DNA from: Pseudomonas putida
Lineage (GTDB): Bacteria; Pseudomonadota; Gammaproteobacteria; Pseudomonadales; Pseudomonadaceae
Length of the DNA: 64,000 nucleotides
NCBI RefSeq assembly: GCF_002906855.1
Contig: NZ_MINI01000028.1
Coordinates: 1,116,001-1,180,000 of the forward strand
Reading direction: 5' to 3'
Position numbers and translations under genes: made by a program. How positions within the stretch are numbered: the stretch's first letter is position 1; the number at the start of each line of letters is the position of its first letter. Under the pieces are notes generated by a model. The model searched no databases. It saw only the letters and a program-made list of their open reading frames with translations, and was not told the DNA's origin. This document shows positions 8,097-15,570 of this stretch, one piece after another.

Positions 8097-8159
8097 ACGG
8101 ATTCGAAATCCGTTGTACTGGCAACAGTACCTAGGGTTCAAATCCCTATCTCTCCGCCA
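8097..8159 (+). other. attR: 3' fragment of tRNA-Ser(CGA)
   Basis: The sequence folds as the 3' two thirds of a class II tRNA: anticodon stem ACGGA/TCCGT with loop TTCGAAA (anticodon CGA, serine), a long variable arm GTACT/AGTAC, T arm TAGGG/CCCTA, then TCTCTCC, discriminator G and CCA. The matching 5' acceptor strand GGAGAGA and the D arm are absent upstream, so this is not a functional gene. It is the duplicated crossover segment left by phage integration into the 3' part of a tRNA-Ser gene; the restored full tRNA should be at the left prophage end. Confidence 0.85.
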
Positions 8160-8170
8160 TACAAGATGAA

Positions 8171-8201
8171 GCCCCGCAGATTAACGTCTGCGGGGCTTTT
8201 T
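8171..8201 (+). terminator. Strong intrinsic terminator after the tRNA-Ser fragment
   Basis: A perfect 10-bp stem GCCCCGCAGA/TCTGCGGGGC (8171-8180 with 8187-8196) with a 6-nt loop is followed by TTTTT. Before phage insertion it would have ended the tRNA-Ser transcript. The gene on the minus strand ends just beyond it, so it may also act from that side. Confidence 0.88.
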
Positions 8202-8230
8202 CGTTTCCAGCGCTTTAGCTGCGTTTCAAG

Positions 8231-9982
8231 TTACCAAGGCGTTGGTTCCAGCGCGCCGACACCGGTAGGGGTGGTGCTGCCTTCGCCATTGCGCAGGAAT
8301 GCCAGGTGCCAGAAGTCGTTGGGTACAATCTCGTCACCTGGCTTGACGTTTTCCGGGAAGATGAACTCGAACACCGGTGCCACGTACTGCCCGGCAGTCA
8401 GGCCGTTGGCGACGGTCAGGCGGCCGGCGTTCTGCAGGCAGCTATCGACCCCAGGTTGCGGCAGGGTATTGGTGGGCACGCACAGTGAGCGAGCGACCAC
8501 CCGCAAGGTACGGCTTGGCTGGCTGAGCAGGCCGGTCGGTGCCTTGGAGGCACGCAACCGTGCGCGCTGTGGCTGGGGGCCAACGTTTTGCGTGGTGATC
8601 CCGCCGGAAGCGCCGGCACAGGTAGCCGCCAGCACGCTGGCAGGGTCGCATTCCCCCGTCATTTCAAACGGCGTGATCCAGCGGTTGCGTTGTACGCCGG
8701 TGGCAGGGTCGACATCGATCAGGTAGATGTCCACCGGGGTCTTGACGTCGGTCGTCTCGGCTTCGAGGAAGATCCGGTCCTGGGTTTCCTGAGCTGCACC
8801 GTTGACTGCGACCGCGGCCGGGTCAGCAGTGCCGACGCCGAATTCGCCAATGGCCAGATAGCTGGGCTGAGAGCCCGGCTGGGTGTAGATGCCGAGGTTG
8901 GCCTCGATGGTGTGGGCGGAAATGAAGTCCGGCACACCGGCCGTGTTCGATTTGAACAGTGTGCCGGAGTAGGTGATGAAGTCGCCGACTTCAAACGGTA
9001 CCTGTTGCGTCGGGTCCGGGTCGGTTGCGGTCCGGGTCGGGTCACTGAAGCGCTTCATGACGAACTGGCTGCAATACAACTGGCCTGCCTTCGGGGGTGT
9101 CAATTCACCTGAGGCAGGCAACGCCACGCCAGCCTGGGCAAAGTTGCGGCAGTTGTTGGTGGTGGTCGGTGTCACCACTTTAGGCCGGTTTTTCTGTGGG
9201 CAGAGCGGGTCGTCACCGGTACGAGGTACGCACATTGGGTAACCCGTTGCCGCGTGAATGGTCGGGTTGGCGTCATCTACCGAGAAGCGCGCGTCGGGGC
9301 TCTGGGCCCGACCGAAACGCCCGTTGGGGTCGTTGATCTGCAAGACGGTCGGTTGCGGCGAGTTGGTACTCGTTACTTCTATGTTCCCAGTGGTCTGATC
9401 AATCCTGCTGATATAGCCACTGCCGACCTGGGCCGATTGCTGGGAGACAAAGATCAGCCCGGCAATTTGTTTGCCGGCGACGGAGTTGCCGACAACATGC
9501 ACTTCAAATGAAGGATAAGTAGCCGGTAGTTGTTTAAGACCCAGCGGGCCGCCCTGTACGAACTCGGCCCAAGTGAGTGTATTGGCGGGCATCTGGATGA
9601 CCGAGTTGCAGGGCACGGTAATGGTTGTGCCGTTGACCACTACCGTACCGCCCAAACGGTTCGGGTTGCTGGTATTCGGGCAGTTGCTATTGCTGCTGTC
9701 GACAGTCATGTCCTGAATGAAGCCGGTAATGTCGAAGCCATGGATAGCCAAGGGGTCGACGAAAATCGGGTCAGGTAACGTGGGCGTAGTGAAGGGGGAT
9801 GGCGTCCCCTTGACAGGCTTGTCAGTCCCACCCTTGGCCCAGGCGTCGCCAGGCCCGGCAATACTCAATGCCAGGGCGGCGACTACGGCCCCGGCAAGCA
9901 CTGCCGGACGAGCGACAAGCGTGCTGAGCCGCGTTAGAGCGGGGACTGCTGCTGAAGTTTTTAATCCTGCAGGTGTGCTCAT
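8231..9982 (-). CDS. Large secreted protein of unknown function
   Basis: A 583-residue protein. The start at 9982 is chosen because GGAG lies 6 bases upstream on the minus strand; a frame beginning at 10051 would put 23 hydrophilic residues before the signal. The N-terminus is an extended signal peptide: basic region, hydrophobic VLAGAVVAALALSIAG, and a likely cut after GDAWA (about residue 48). The mature part is rich in Thr, Pro, Asn and Asp, has scattered cysteine pairs and no membrane segment, suggesting a periplasmic, surface or released protein. I do not recognise the family. It borders the prophage insertion site and has no obvious operon partners. Confidence 0.75.
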   Translation of the reverse strand: MSTPAGLKTSAAVPALTRLSTLVARPAVLAGAVVAALALSIAGPGDAWAKGGTDKPVKGTPSPFTTPTLPDPIFVDPLAIHGFDITGFIQDMTVDSSNSNCPNTSNPNRLGGTVVVNGTTITVPCNSVIQMPANTLTWAEFVQGGPLGLKQLPATYPSFEVHVVGNSVAGKQIAGLIFVSQQSAQVGSGYISRIDQTTGNIEVTSTNSPQPTVLQINDPNGRFGRAQSPDARFSVDDANPTIHAATGYPMCVPRTGDDPLCPQKNRPKVVTPTTTNNCRNFAQAGVALPASGELTPPKAGQLYCSQFVMKRFSDPTRTATDPDPTQQVPFEVGDFITYSGTLFKSNTAGVPDFISAHTIEANLGIYTQPGSQPSYLAIGEFGVGTADPAAVAVNGAAQETQDRIFLEAETTDVKTPVDIYLIDVDPATGVQRNRWITPFEMTGECDPASVLAATCAGASGGITTQNVGPQPQRARLRASKAPTGLLSQPSRTLRVVARSLCVPTNTLPQPGVDSCLQNAGRLTVANGLTAGQYVAPVFEFIFPENVKPGDEIVPNDFWHLAFLRNGEGSTTPTGVGALEPTPW

Positions 9983-10471
9983 AATGGTCTCCGAAATGCT
10001 GCCAGCCTCTTTGCAAGCATTCGATCTACCGTTAGAGGGCTCGTGTTGCACGAACGCCTGTGCAATAACTACGGAGCGAGACGGATATCGAATAAACGGC
10101 TCGCCTGGATTTCCGAACTAGGGATTTCCATCGATCTCGAGCGGCGATGTACTGGCCGGTTCCGGACATGGTCGCGAGAGGAAGTTCCTTGAGCCATAAC
10201 GGTCAAAGCACGGGTTGTGCCAGTGCCAGGTTGAAATGGCGAACCCCGGAAAAACTGTTACCAATTGTAAAAAATTTATTCACAACCCATCTTTTTAACA
10301 ATTGGGCAGCCCAGTTGTGGGGGTGCAACGCCAGAATTGGGTGGTGGGGGCGTGGACGGGCGCGACCCATAGGTTCGATGGCTTGCGGCTACTTGGATCC
10401 AATGCCTGAGTTCTGTATCATCCCGCCGCCATCAGAAAGATGGCCGAAGATATGCATTTAAAGGACTTAGT
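9983..10471. other. Intergenic region with divergent promoters and an inverted repeat
   Basis: This 489-base stretch separates the divergent secreted-protein and lipoprotein genes. It is AT-richer around 10255-10300. CCAATTGT at 10261-10268 and ACAATTGG at 10298-10305 form an inverted repeat that could be an operator. TCGTG/CACGA around 10039-10051 is a smaller hairpin close to the secreted-protein start. A 104-codon open frame here has no coding character. I see no RNA gene. Confidence 0.5.
10393..10421 (+). promoter_or_regulatory. Predicted sigma-70 promoter of the small lipoprotein gene
   Basis: TTGGAT (10393-10398) and TATCAT (10416-10421) are 17 bases apart, a good fit to the -35 and -10 boxes. 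The transcript would start about 40 bases before the ATG at 10472, and AAAGGA stands just before that start. Confidence 0.55.
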
Positions 10472-10663
10472 ATGAAAAAGCTGTTCAAGGCCACTGTCGC
10501 CGTTGCTGTAGTATCCGGCGTTGCCCTGCTGTCGGGCTGCACTGGCCAAGTCTACAACCAGCAGAAAAACTGCTCGTACGACTACCTGTTCCACCCTTCG
10601 GTTTCCATCTCCAAGGTCATCGGTGGTTGCGGCCCGATCGATAAACTGCCTCAGCAGCAGTAA
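10472..10663 (+). CDS. Small YhfL-type lipoprotein
   Basis: A 63-residue precursor: Lys-rich N-terminus, hydrophobic core and lipobox LLSGC with the lipidated cysteine at about residue 23. The mature part is only about 40 residues, with two further cysteines that could form a disulfide (NCSYDY and GGCGPID). It has its own promoter, a good AAAGGA ribosome binding site and a strong terminator, so it is transcribed alone. Small lipoproteins like this are common in Pseudomonas; the function is unknown. Confidence 0.82.
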   Translation: MKKLFKATVAVAVVSGVALLSGCTGQVYNQQKNCSYDYLFHPSVSISKVIGGCGPIDKLPQQQ

Positions 10664-10707
10664 GCCTGGTGATCCCCAGATCTCGCCGCTAGCGGCCTGA
10701 TCCGAAG

Positions 10708-10738
10708 CCCCCGGTCATGCAGATGGCCGGGGGTTTTT
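10708..10738 (+). terminator. Intrinsic terminator of the lipoprotein gene
   Basis: CCCCCGG (10708-10714) pairs with CCGGGGG (10727-10733); the inner CAT/ATG extends the stem around a GCAG loop. TTTTT follows at 10734-10738. Confidence 0.88.
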
Positions 10739-10809
10739 GTTGGCTGAAGGGTTTGCGAAAAGCCTGACCCCGCTGAGACAACCCGCCGCGTTGACCCCTG
10801 GCCGCCAAT

Positions 10810-10837
10810 TTGTTTGTGCTGGCATTTCGGTTACAAT
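10810..10837 (+). promoter_or_regulatory. Predicted sigma-70 promoter of mqo
   Basis: TTGTTT (10810-10815) and TACAAT (10832-10837) are 16 bases apart. The -10 box matches five of six consensus bases; the -35 box is weaker, which fits a regulated promoter. Confidence 0.45.
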
Positions 10838-11001
10838 CGGCGAAACGATTCAGCCTTGTCGGTCAATTCGACAAAAGCCTGAGTCGTTTTCTGGTTCTCT
10901 GGCTGCTGAACAATCATCAATAACAAACCTGCGCTGAAGGACATGGAACACTTTGGGCCAGCCACAGGCCCACCCTCCGTTCTACTGACTGGAATTGATC
11001 A

Positions 11002-12639
11002 ATGTTCAAGAAAGCTGGCAAGACCTTGCTGGGTCTGGCTGTCGCTGCGAGCTTCATGCAAGCGCACGCCGCAGAAACCAAGAAAGTCGATGTGCTGCTG
11101 GTTGGCGGCGGCATCATGAGCTCCACCCTGGCCGTGTGGTTGCACGAGCTGGAGCCAAGCTGGTCGATGGAAATGGTCGAGCGCCTGGACGGCGTCGCCG
11201 AAGAAAGCTCCAACGGCTGGAACAACGCCGGTACCGGCCACTCCGCGCTGGCCGAGCTGAACTACACCCCGGAAGACAAAGACGGCAAGGTCAACATCTC
11301 CAAGGCCATCGAAATCAACGAAGCCTTCCAGATTTCCCGCCAGTTCTGGTCGTGGCAAGTTCGCCAGGGCGTGCTGAAGAACCCGCACTCGTTCATCAAC
11401 ACCACTCCGCACATGAGCTTCGTGTGGGGCGATGACAACATCAAGTTCCTCAAGAAGCGTTACGATGCGCTGCAGGCCAGCCCGCTGTTCCGCCCGATGC
11501 AGTACTCCGAGGACCACGCGCAGATCGCCAAGTGGGTCCCGCTGATGATGGAAGGCCGTGACCCGAACCAGAAGCTGGCGGTCACCTGGACGCCCATCGG
11601 CACCGACGTCAACTTCGGCGAAATCACCCGCCAGTTCGTTGGCCACCTGCAGACCCAGAAAGGCTTCGACCTGAAGCTGTCCAGCGAAGTGCAGGACATC
11701 ACCCGCAACAAAGACGGCTCCTGGCACGTCGAGTACAAGAACCTCAAGGACGGTACCGAATCGGCCACCGACGCCAAGTTCCTGTTCATCGGTGCCGGCG
11801 GCGGCGCGCTGAAGCTGCTGCAGAAGTCGGGCATTCCTGAAGCCAAGGAATATGCTGGTTTCCCGGTGGGCGGTTCGTTCCTGGTAACCGAAAACCCGAC
11901 CATTGCCATGCAGCACATGGCCAAGGCCTACGGCATCGCCTCGACCGGCGCGCCACCCATGTCGGTACCGCACCTGGACACCCGCGTGCTGGACGGCAAG
12001 CGCGTGATCCTGTTCGGCCCATTCGCCACCTTCTCGACCAAGTTCCTGAAGAACGGTTCGTACCTGGACCTGCTGAGCAGCACCACCACCCACAACGTGT
12101 GGCCGATGACCAAGGTCGGTATCGACCAGTACCCGCTGGTCGAATACCTCGCCGGCCAGCTGATGCTGTCGGATGACGATCGCTTCGAAGCCCTGCGTAC
12201 CTACTTCCCGAACGCCAAGAAGGAAGACTGGAAACTGTGGCAGGCTGGCCAGCGTGTGCAGATCATCAAGCGTGACGAAGAGAAGGGCGGCGTGCTGAAG
12301 TTGGGCACCGAAGTGGTGGCTTCCCAGGACCGCACTATCGCCGGCCTGCTGGGCGCCTCGCCAGGTGCTTCGACCGCCGCGCCGATCATGCTGAACGTGC
12401 TGGAAACCGTGTTCAAGGAAAAGGTCGCTACCCCTGAGTGGCAGGCCAAGATCAAGGAAATCGTACCGAGCTACGGTACCAAGCTGAACGACTCGGCGGC
12501 GGCCACCCAGAAAGAGTGGAACTACACCGCTGAAGTGCTGCAGCTGGAGAAGCCACCGGTGATCGACGACAGCGTCGGCACCGCCGTGGCGCCGAGCAAG
12601 CCGGTTGAAAGCAAGCCAGAGAACGACATGGCGCTGTAA
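11002..12639 (+). CDS. mqo: Malate:quinone oxidoreductase with a signal-peptide-like N-terminus
   Basis: A 545-residue FAD enzyme that oxidises malate to oxaloacetate and passes electrons to quinones at the membrane, an NAD-independent step of the TCA cycle. The FAD site [19 protein letters not shown] starts at about residue 32, followed by the family signature [13 protein letters not shown]. Length is near the usual 490-550. Odd feature: the first 24 residues ([21 protein letters not shown], then AE) look like a Sec signal peptide without a twin-arginine pair, whereas Mqo is generally considered a cytoplasm-facing peripheral protein. Monocistronic, with its own terminator. Confidence 0.93.
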   Translation: MFKKAGKTLLGLAVAASFMQAHAAETKKVDVLLVGGGIMSSTLAVWLHELEPSWSMEMVERLDGVAEESSNGWNNAGTGHSALAELNYTPEDKDGKVNISKAIEINEAFQISRQFWSWQVRQGVLKNPHSFINTTPHMSFVWGDDNIKFLKKRYDALQASPLFRPMQYSEDHAQIAKWVPLMMEGRDPNQKLAVTWTPIGTDVNFGEITRQFVGHLQTQKGFDLKLSSEVQDITRNKDGSWHVEYKNLKDGTESATDAKFLFIGAGGGALKLLQKSGIPEAKEYAGFPVGGSFLVTENPTIAMQHMAKAYGIASTGAPPMSVPHLDTRVLDGKRVILFGPFATFSTKFLKNGSYLDLLSSTTTHNVWPMTKVGIDQYPLVEYLAGQLMLSDDDRFEALRTYFPNAKKEDWKLWQAGQRVQIIKRDEEKGGVLKLGTEVVASQDRTIAGLLGASPGASTAAPIMLNVLETVFKEKVATPEWQAKIKEIVPSYGTKLNDSAAATQKEWNYTAEVLQLEKPPVIDDSVGTAVAPSKPVESKPENDMAL

Positions 12640-12661
12640 TCAGGCGATGTGGATCACAAAG

Positions 12662-12689
12662 AGCCACGGGTGATCCCCGTGGCTTTTTT
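12662..12689 (+). terminator. Intrinsic terminator of mqo
   Basis: AGCCACGGG (12662-12670) pairs with CCCGTGGCT (12676-12684) and is followed by a run of six T starting inside the stem. The convergent cupin-like gene ends at 12688 inside the T run, so the element may serve both strands. Confidence 0.88.
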
Positions 12690-13131
12690 ATTGCGGTTTC
12701 GGCAGGGGACTGTCGATGGCGAGCTCCTGCAGCACCTCGGTCAGATCGAGGTCCACGGCCAGCGCCAGGAAACTTACGTCACCTGCATCGCTGACGGGGA
12801 ATACCTTCGCTTCGGTGGCAGCCCTGAGCACCACCTGATCGCCGTGCATGATGTGCAGTTCCGAGCCATCGGGCATTTCCAGCTTCAAGCTGCCCGAGGT
12901 GGCGAAGAGCAGCAGATCGTTGCCCGGGCTCAAGTGTGCAGCCGCACGCAGGTGGCGATACTCGGCAATCCAGCCATCGCGCAGGAACGTCTTGCTCAAG
13001 GCATAGGCCAGCGAGCATTCCAGTGACAGGTCAGCCATTTCATCGATCACCCGGTCGCGTGGAACCTGGGGCATCAGGCGGGAAAATTCACTCAGATTGG
13101 TCAGCGTGACTTTCCGGCGGGCAAGGCTCAT
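12688..13131 (-). CDS. Cupin-like protein of unknown function
   Basis: A 147-residue protein with start at 13131, preceded by AAGGAA at a good distance. The centre (about 65-125) has the strand-rich pattern of a small double-stranded beta-helix: LLLFATSGSLKLEMPDGSELHIMHGDQVVL, where the G-S-L and HGDQ turns are cupin-like, quoted here as motifs. Metal-binding histidines of classic cupins are not complete, so it may be a ligand-binding rather than catalytic protein. It is the last gene of the dioxygenase/GNAT/AzlCD operon, 26 bases after azlD, and could sense or bind the same metabolite. Confidence 0.65.
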   Translation of the reverse strand: MSLARRKVTLTNLSEFSRLMPQVPRDRVIDEMADLSLECSLAYALSKTFLRDGWIAEYRHLRAAAHLSPGNDLLLFATSGSLKLEMPDGSELHIMHGDQVVLRAATEAKVFPVSDAGDVSFLALAVDLDLTEVLQELAIDSPLPKPQ

Positions 13132-13157
13132 AGCGGTTTCCTTCTCAGATCCGGGCC

Positions 13158-13478
13158 TCAAGCCAGCAACGTGATCGCCACATGCCCGGCGACACCGGCA
13201 CACACGCTGTAGATCAGGCTGCGCGACCAGTACGCGACAATGACCACCGGAATCGCTGCCAGCAGGTCGGCATTCAGGCCCAGCAGCGAGCCGTCCTTGG
13301 CCACCAGCAAGGCGGGTACGGTGATGCTGGCGATGATTGCCACCGGCAGGTATTCAATGACGTCATTGAACCACTTGGGGGAGTTCTCCATCTTCAGCAG
13401 AAACGGTGTCGCGCGGGTGAGGTAGGTGATGGCGGCCATCAGCATCACCGCTGCGATCAGGTAGTTCTTTTCAGGCAT
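13158..13478 (-). CDS. azlD: AzlD-type branched-chain amino acid exporter subunit
   Basis: A 106-residue, very hydrophobic protein with about four membrane helices and the family's N-terminal motif TYLTRATPFLL. AzlD is the small partner of AzlC; together they export branched-chain or related amino acids. The start at 13478 lies inside the 3' end of azlC (22-base overlap), so translation is coupled. In this operon the exporter follows a 2-oxoglutarate dioxygenase and an acetyltransferase, hinting that the exported compound is a modified amino acid. Confidence 0.85.
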   Translation of the reverse strand: MPEKNYLIAAVMLMAAITYLTRATPFLLKMENSPKWFNDVIEYLPVAIIASITVPALLVAKDGSLLGLNADLLAAIPVVIVAYWSRSLIYSVCAGVAGHVAITLLA

Positions 13479-14158
13479 AGCCCTGCTCCACAGCCAACGG
13501 CGGTTGCGATGAATACGTTCAAGGGCGAGGGCGCAAACATGTTCAGCAGGCAGGTGGTCACGATCACCACCAGGGCGATGACGGCTTTGGTGAAGGTGCT
13601 GCACAGCGATATCAGCACGAAGATCATCATGGCCGTCAGGGCATAGTCCAGCTTGAACTGGGAAAACCGGTTCAAGGCATCCGATGCCACCGCGCCAAAC
13701 ACCGCGCCGGCGATCCAGCTGGCATGGCAATAGGTATTGAACTGCAGCAAATAACCCGGTGAGGTCGGCTTGCCGTTCTCCAGGCGTTGGCTGTGAAAGG
13801 CAAAGGACTCATCGGTCAGGCCGAATGCGTACAGCAGCTTCTGCGGCTTGCTGATCGGCAGTTGCGCGCTGCGTTTGGACATGTACATCGCCATCAGCAT
13901 GTGCCGCGAATTGATCAGCAAAGTCGACAAGGCGATGGTGATCAGCGGTGCGCTGGTGGTCATCAGTGCCAGTGCGGCGAACTGCGCCGCACCGGCGTAG
14001 ACGAACAGGCACATGGCGGCCGGCAGCCACAAGGGCAGGCCGGCGTTGATGCACATGACACCAAACACGAAACTGACGACGAAATAGCCGGTAACGATCG
14101 GCAGGGCGTCGACCAGGCTTTCCTTGCGCGAGGTGGTTAGCAGCACCGACGAGGTCAC
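13457..14158 (-). CDS. azlC: AzlC-type branched-chain amino acid exporter subunit
   Basis: A 233-residue membrane protein with six to seven hydrophobic segments. The N-terminal part carries the family pattern ALPIVTGYFVVSFVFGV, then FVYAGAAQF and LINSRHMLMAMYMS, all typical for AzlC. It forms the large subunit of the AzlCD amino acid exporter. The start overlaps the GNAT gene by 4 bases and the end overlaps azlD. Expression is presumably driven from the promoter before the dioxygenase gene at 15367. Confidence 0.88.
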   Translation of the reverse strand: MTSSVLLTTSRKESLVDALPIVTGYFVVSFVFGVMCINAGLPLWLPAAMCLFVYAGAAQFAALALMTTSAPLITIALSTLLINSRHMLMAMYMSKRSAQLPISKPQKLLYAFGLTDESFAFHSQRLENGKPTSPGYLLQFNTYCHASWIAGAVFGAVASDALNRFSQFKLDYALTAMMIFVLISLCSTFTKAVIALVVIVTTCLLNMFAPSPLNVFIATAVGCGAGLCLKRTT

Positions 14159-14637
14159 AGGTCGACCTCGCAGGTGATTTCACCACGGGTTTGCAGGAAA
14201 CCTTGCTTCTGCCAGAAGCTCAGTGCGTTGGTGTTGTCATTCTCGACGAACAGAAACACCCGACGAATGCCGTGCTGGCGGAAATCGCTGAGTATCGAGT
14301 TGGCCAATGAGGTGCCGATCCTGCTCTGGCGATAGTCCGGCGCCACCGCCATGTGATTGATGGTGCCCCGTGTGCCCATCAAGCCCCCTGCGACCGCACC
14401 GACGATGGTGCCAGTGTGGTTTTCAGCCATGTAGCAGTAGGTATGCTCCGAGCCGAGCAAGCCTTTGAGCAGCCCCTCATCCTGCCAGTCGCAGAATGAG
14501 GTCTCCTCGAAGCGACGGAAGAAGTCGACGATCTTGCGGGCATGGAAAGGCGTGGCTTTCTTGATGCTCAGGCCATTGATGTGTTCACTCGGAAACAACT
14601 TCGGCACCGGGCCGATGTAACTAGTCGATAATGTCAT
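14155..14637 (-). CDS. GNAT family N-acetyltransferase
   Basis: A 160-residue acetyltransferase. The acetyl-CoA binding region shows as NHMAVAPDYRQSRIGTSLANSI (motif A, around residues 93-114, given here as the family landmark) followed by VENDNTNALSFWQKQGF (motif B). The start at 14637 lies inside the last codons of the dioxygenase gene (17-base overlap), and the end overlaps azlC, so it is translated as part of the operon. The substrate is unknown; by context it could acetylate the hydroxylated amino acid made by the dioxygenase, or protect the cell from it. Confidence 0.82.
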   Translation of the reverse strand: MTLSTSYIGPVPKLFPSEHINGLSIKKATPFHARKIVDFFRRFEETSFCDWQDEGLLKGLLGSEHTYCYMAENHTGTIVGAVAGGLMGTRGTINHMAVAPDYRQSRIGTSLANSILSDFRQHGIRRVFLFVENDNTNALSFWQKQGFLQTRGEITCEVDL

Positions 14638-15367
14638 GCTCGCTGCCCGGTCGAGAGAAGGAAATTGCAATGATCTGCCGATAGCCCATTTCCGAAGGGC
14701 TCGGGTTGATCGCCGGAGTGACATAGTGTTGCAGTTCGCGGTCGAGGAAGTAAGTGGTGTCGAGAATGTTCAGGTAGGTGCCGGAGTCGATCACATTCGA
14801 CTGTTTGTCATAGATGTTGCTGGTAGCGCCCTCGACGTTGTGACGGCCCCAGAAGTGCACGCCGCTGAACGGATAACCGTCGCAGTGAATACCTTCAGGG
14901 GTAATTTCGATCTGCGCCCCCGGTTTGATTTCGATACGGATCTGGTGCACTTGGCACTGCCAGGTGACCGTGTGCAGTTCTTCAGGCAATACCGCCTTGT
15001 ACACGTCGAAATCCAGGCGAATCAACGCGCGCAGAATCGGTGAGTTGAACACATCGGCACTGATGTCATCGAAATGACGTGCCATGCCACCGACATAGTT
15101 GTTGTGCGCTTCGGATTGTTCGTAGGCGCGGTGATTGAGTTGGCACAGTTCGCCGGTGACCGGGTTGAAGTCGAAGTCGCTGTAACGGCGATAGCGGGTG
15201 CCTTTTTCGGCCTGGCCGTAATAACGGTCGACGCCCATGGTTTCCCAACTTTTGGAAAACTCGACAAACTCGTTGAAGCCCCCGTTCAACACATAATCGC
15301 TGCCCAGGACGTTAACGGTCTTGTTTTGTCGCAGGGCCGTATCGATGTTTCTATTCAGTGTCAGCAT
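14621..15367 (-). CDS. 2-oxoglutarate/Fe(II) amino acid dioxygenase (PF10014, isoleucine hydroxylase family)
   Basis: A 248-residue member of the 2OG-Fe dioxygenase family that includes free L-isoleucine, leucine and methionine hydroxylases. The iron ligands are visible as His161 and Asp163 in EGIHCDGYPFSG and His214 in ELQHYVTP, with Arg230 as a candidate 2-oxoglutarate anchor; HFWGRHNVEGATSNIYD between them is typical of the family. The start at 15367 is preceded by AAGAGA. It is the first gene of an overlapping operon with a GNAT enzyme and the AzlCD exporter, facing a LysR regulator. Expected reaction: hydroxylation (or sulfoxidation) of a free aliphatic amino acid; the exact substrate is not deducible. 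Confidence 0.82.
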   Translation of the reverse strand: MLTLNRNIDTALRQNKTVNVLGSDYVLNGGFNEFVEFSKSWETMGVDRYYGQAEKGTRYRRYSDFDFNPVTGELCQLNHRAYEQSEAHNNYVGGMARHFDDISADVFNSPILRALIRLDFDVYKAVLPEELHTVTWQCQVHQIRIEIKPGAQIEITPEGIHCDGYPFSGVHFWGRHNVEGATSNIYDKQSNVIDSGTYLNILDTTYFLDRELQHYVTPAINPSPSEMGYRQIIAISFSRPGSEHDIID

Positions 15368-15531
15368 GGCAAATCTCTTTTTATGTAAAAGCTGCCAAAA
15401 ATCTAACAGTTGAATCGCCCGCCGAAACTTCACTTTTTTTTGACGTGCCTCAACCGTTGCTTGCTACCCAGACGGCGTGCACCGTTATCGGGCAGACAGT
15501 GCTGGCGGTTGTGCGATATCCTCATGCCTTT

Positions 15532-15552
15532 CGTTGACGGCCTGCGTCAACG
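15532..15552. promoter_or_regulatory. Perfect inverted repeat before the LysR gene
   Basis: CGTTGACG (15532-15539) and CGTCAACG (15545-15552) are perfect 8-bp arms around a 5-nt spacer, 18 bases before the LysR start codon. Position and symmetry suggest an autoregulatory site of that LysR protein; it could also form a hairpin in the leader RNA. Confidence 0.5.
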
Positions 15553-15570
15553 GAACGGGAGGGAGAGTGA

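Larger units (their letters stand above)
1..8159. mobile_element. Right end of a lambda-like prophage integrated at tRNA-Ser
   Basis: The block reads as the late region of a siphovirus prophage in the lambda order: minor tail proteins M and L, K-type peptidase, I, host-specificity protein J, then endolysin and Rz/Rz1, all on the plus strand and tightly packed with ATGA overlaps. A single minus-strand cargo gene follows, and the block ends at a 3' fragment of tRNA-Ser. The head genes, repressor, integrase and left attachment site must lie before the window. No REP elements interrupt the block, whereas they are frequent in the host DNA to the right. Whether the prophage is still inducible cannot be judged from this part. 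Confidence 0.9.
10664..11001. other. Intergenic region between lipoprotein gene and mqo
   Basis: It contains the lipoprotein terminator (10708-10738), the likely mqo promoter (10810-10837) and an imperfect operator candidate, TTGTCG at 10856-10861 facing CGACAA at 10869-10874. The mqo transcript would have a leader of about 160 bases in which I see no conserved RNA structure. Confidence 0.5.

Noticed and set aside
8097..8159. A functional tRNA-Ser gene.
   Set aside because: The acceptor 5' strand and D arm are absent in the 100 bases before it; only the 3' part remains.
10147..10461. A 104-codon open frame before the small lipoprotein gene.
   Set aside because: It covers an AT-rich promoter region, lacks a ribosome binding site and has no recognisable domain.
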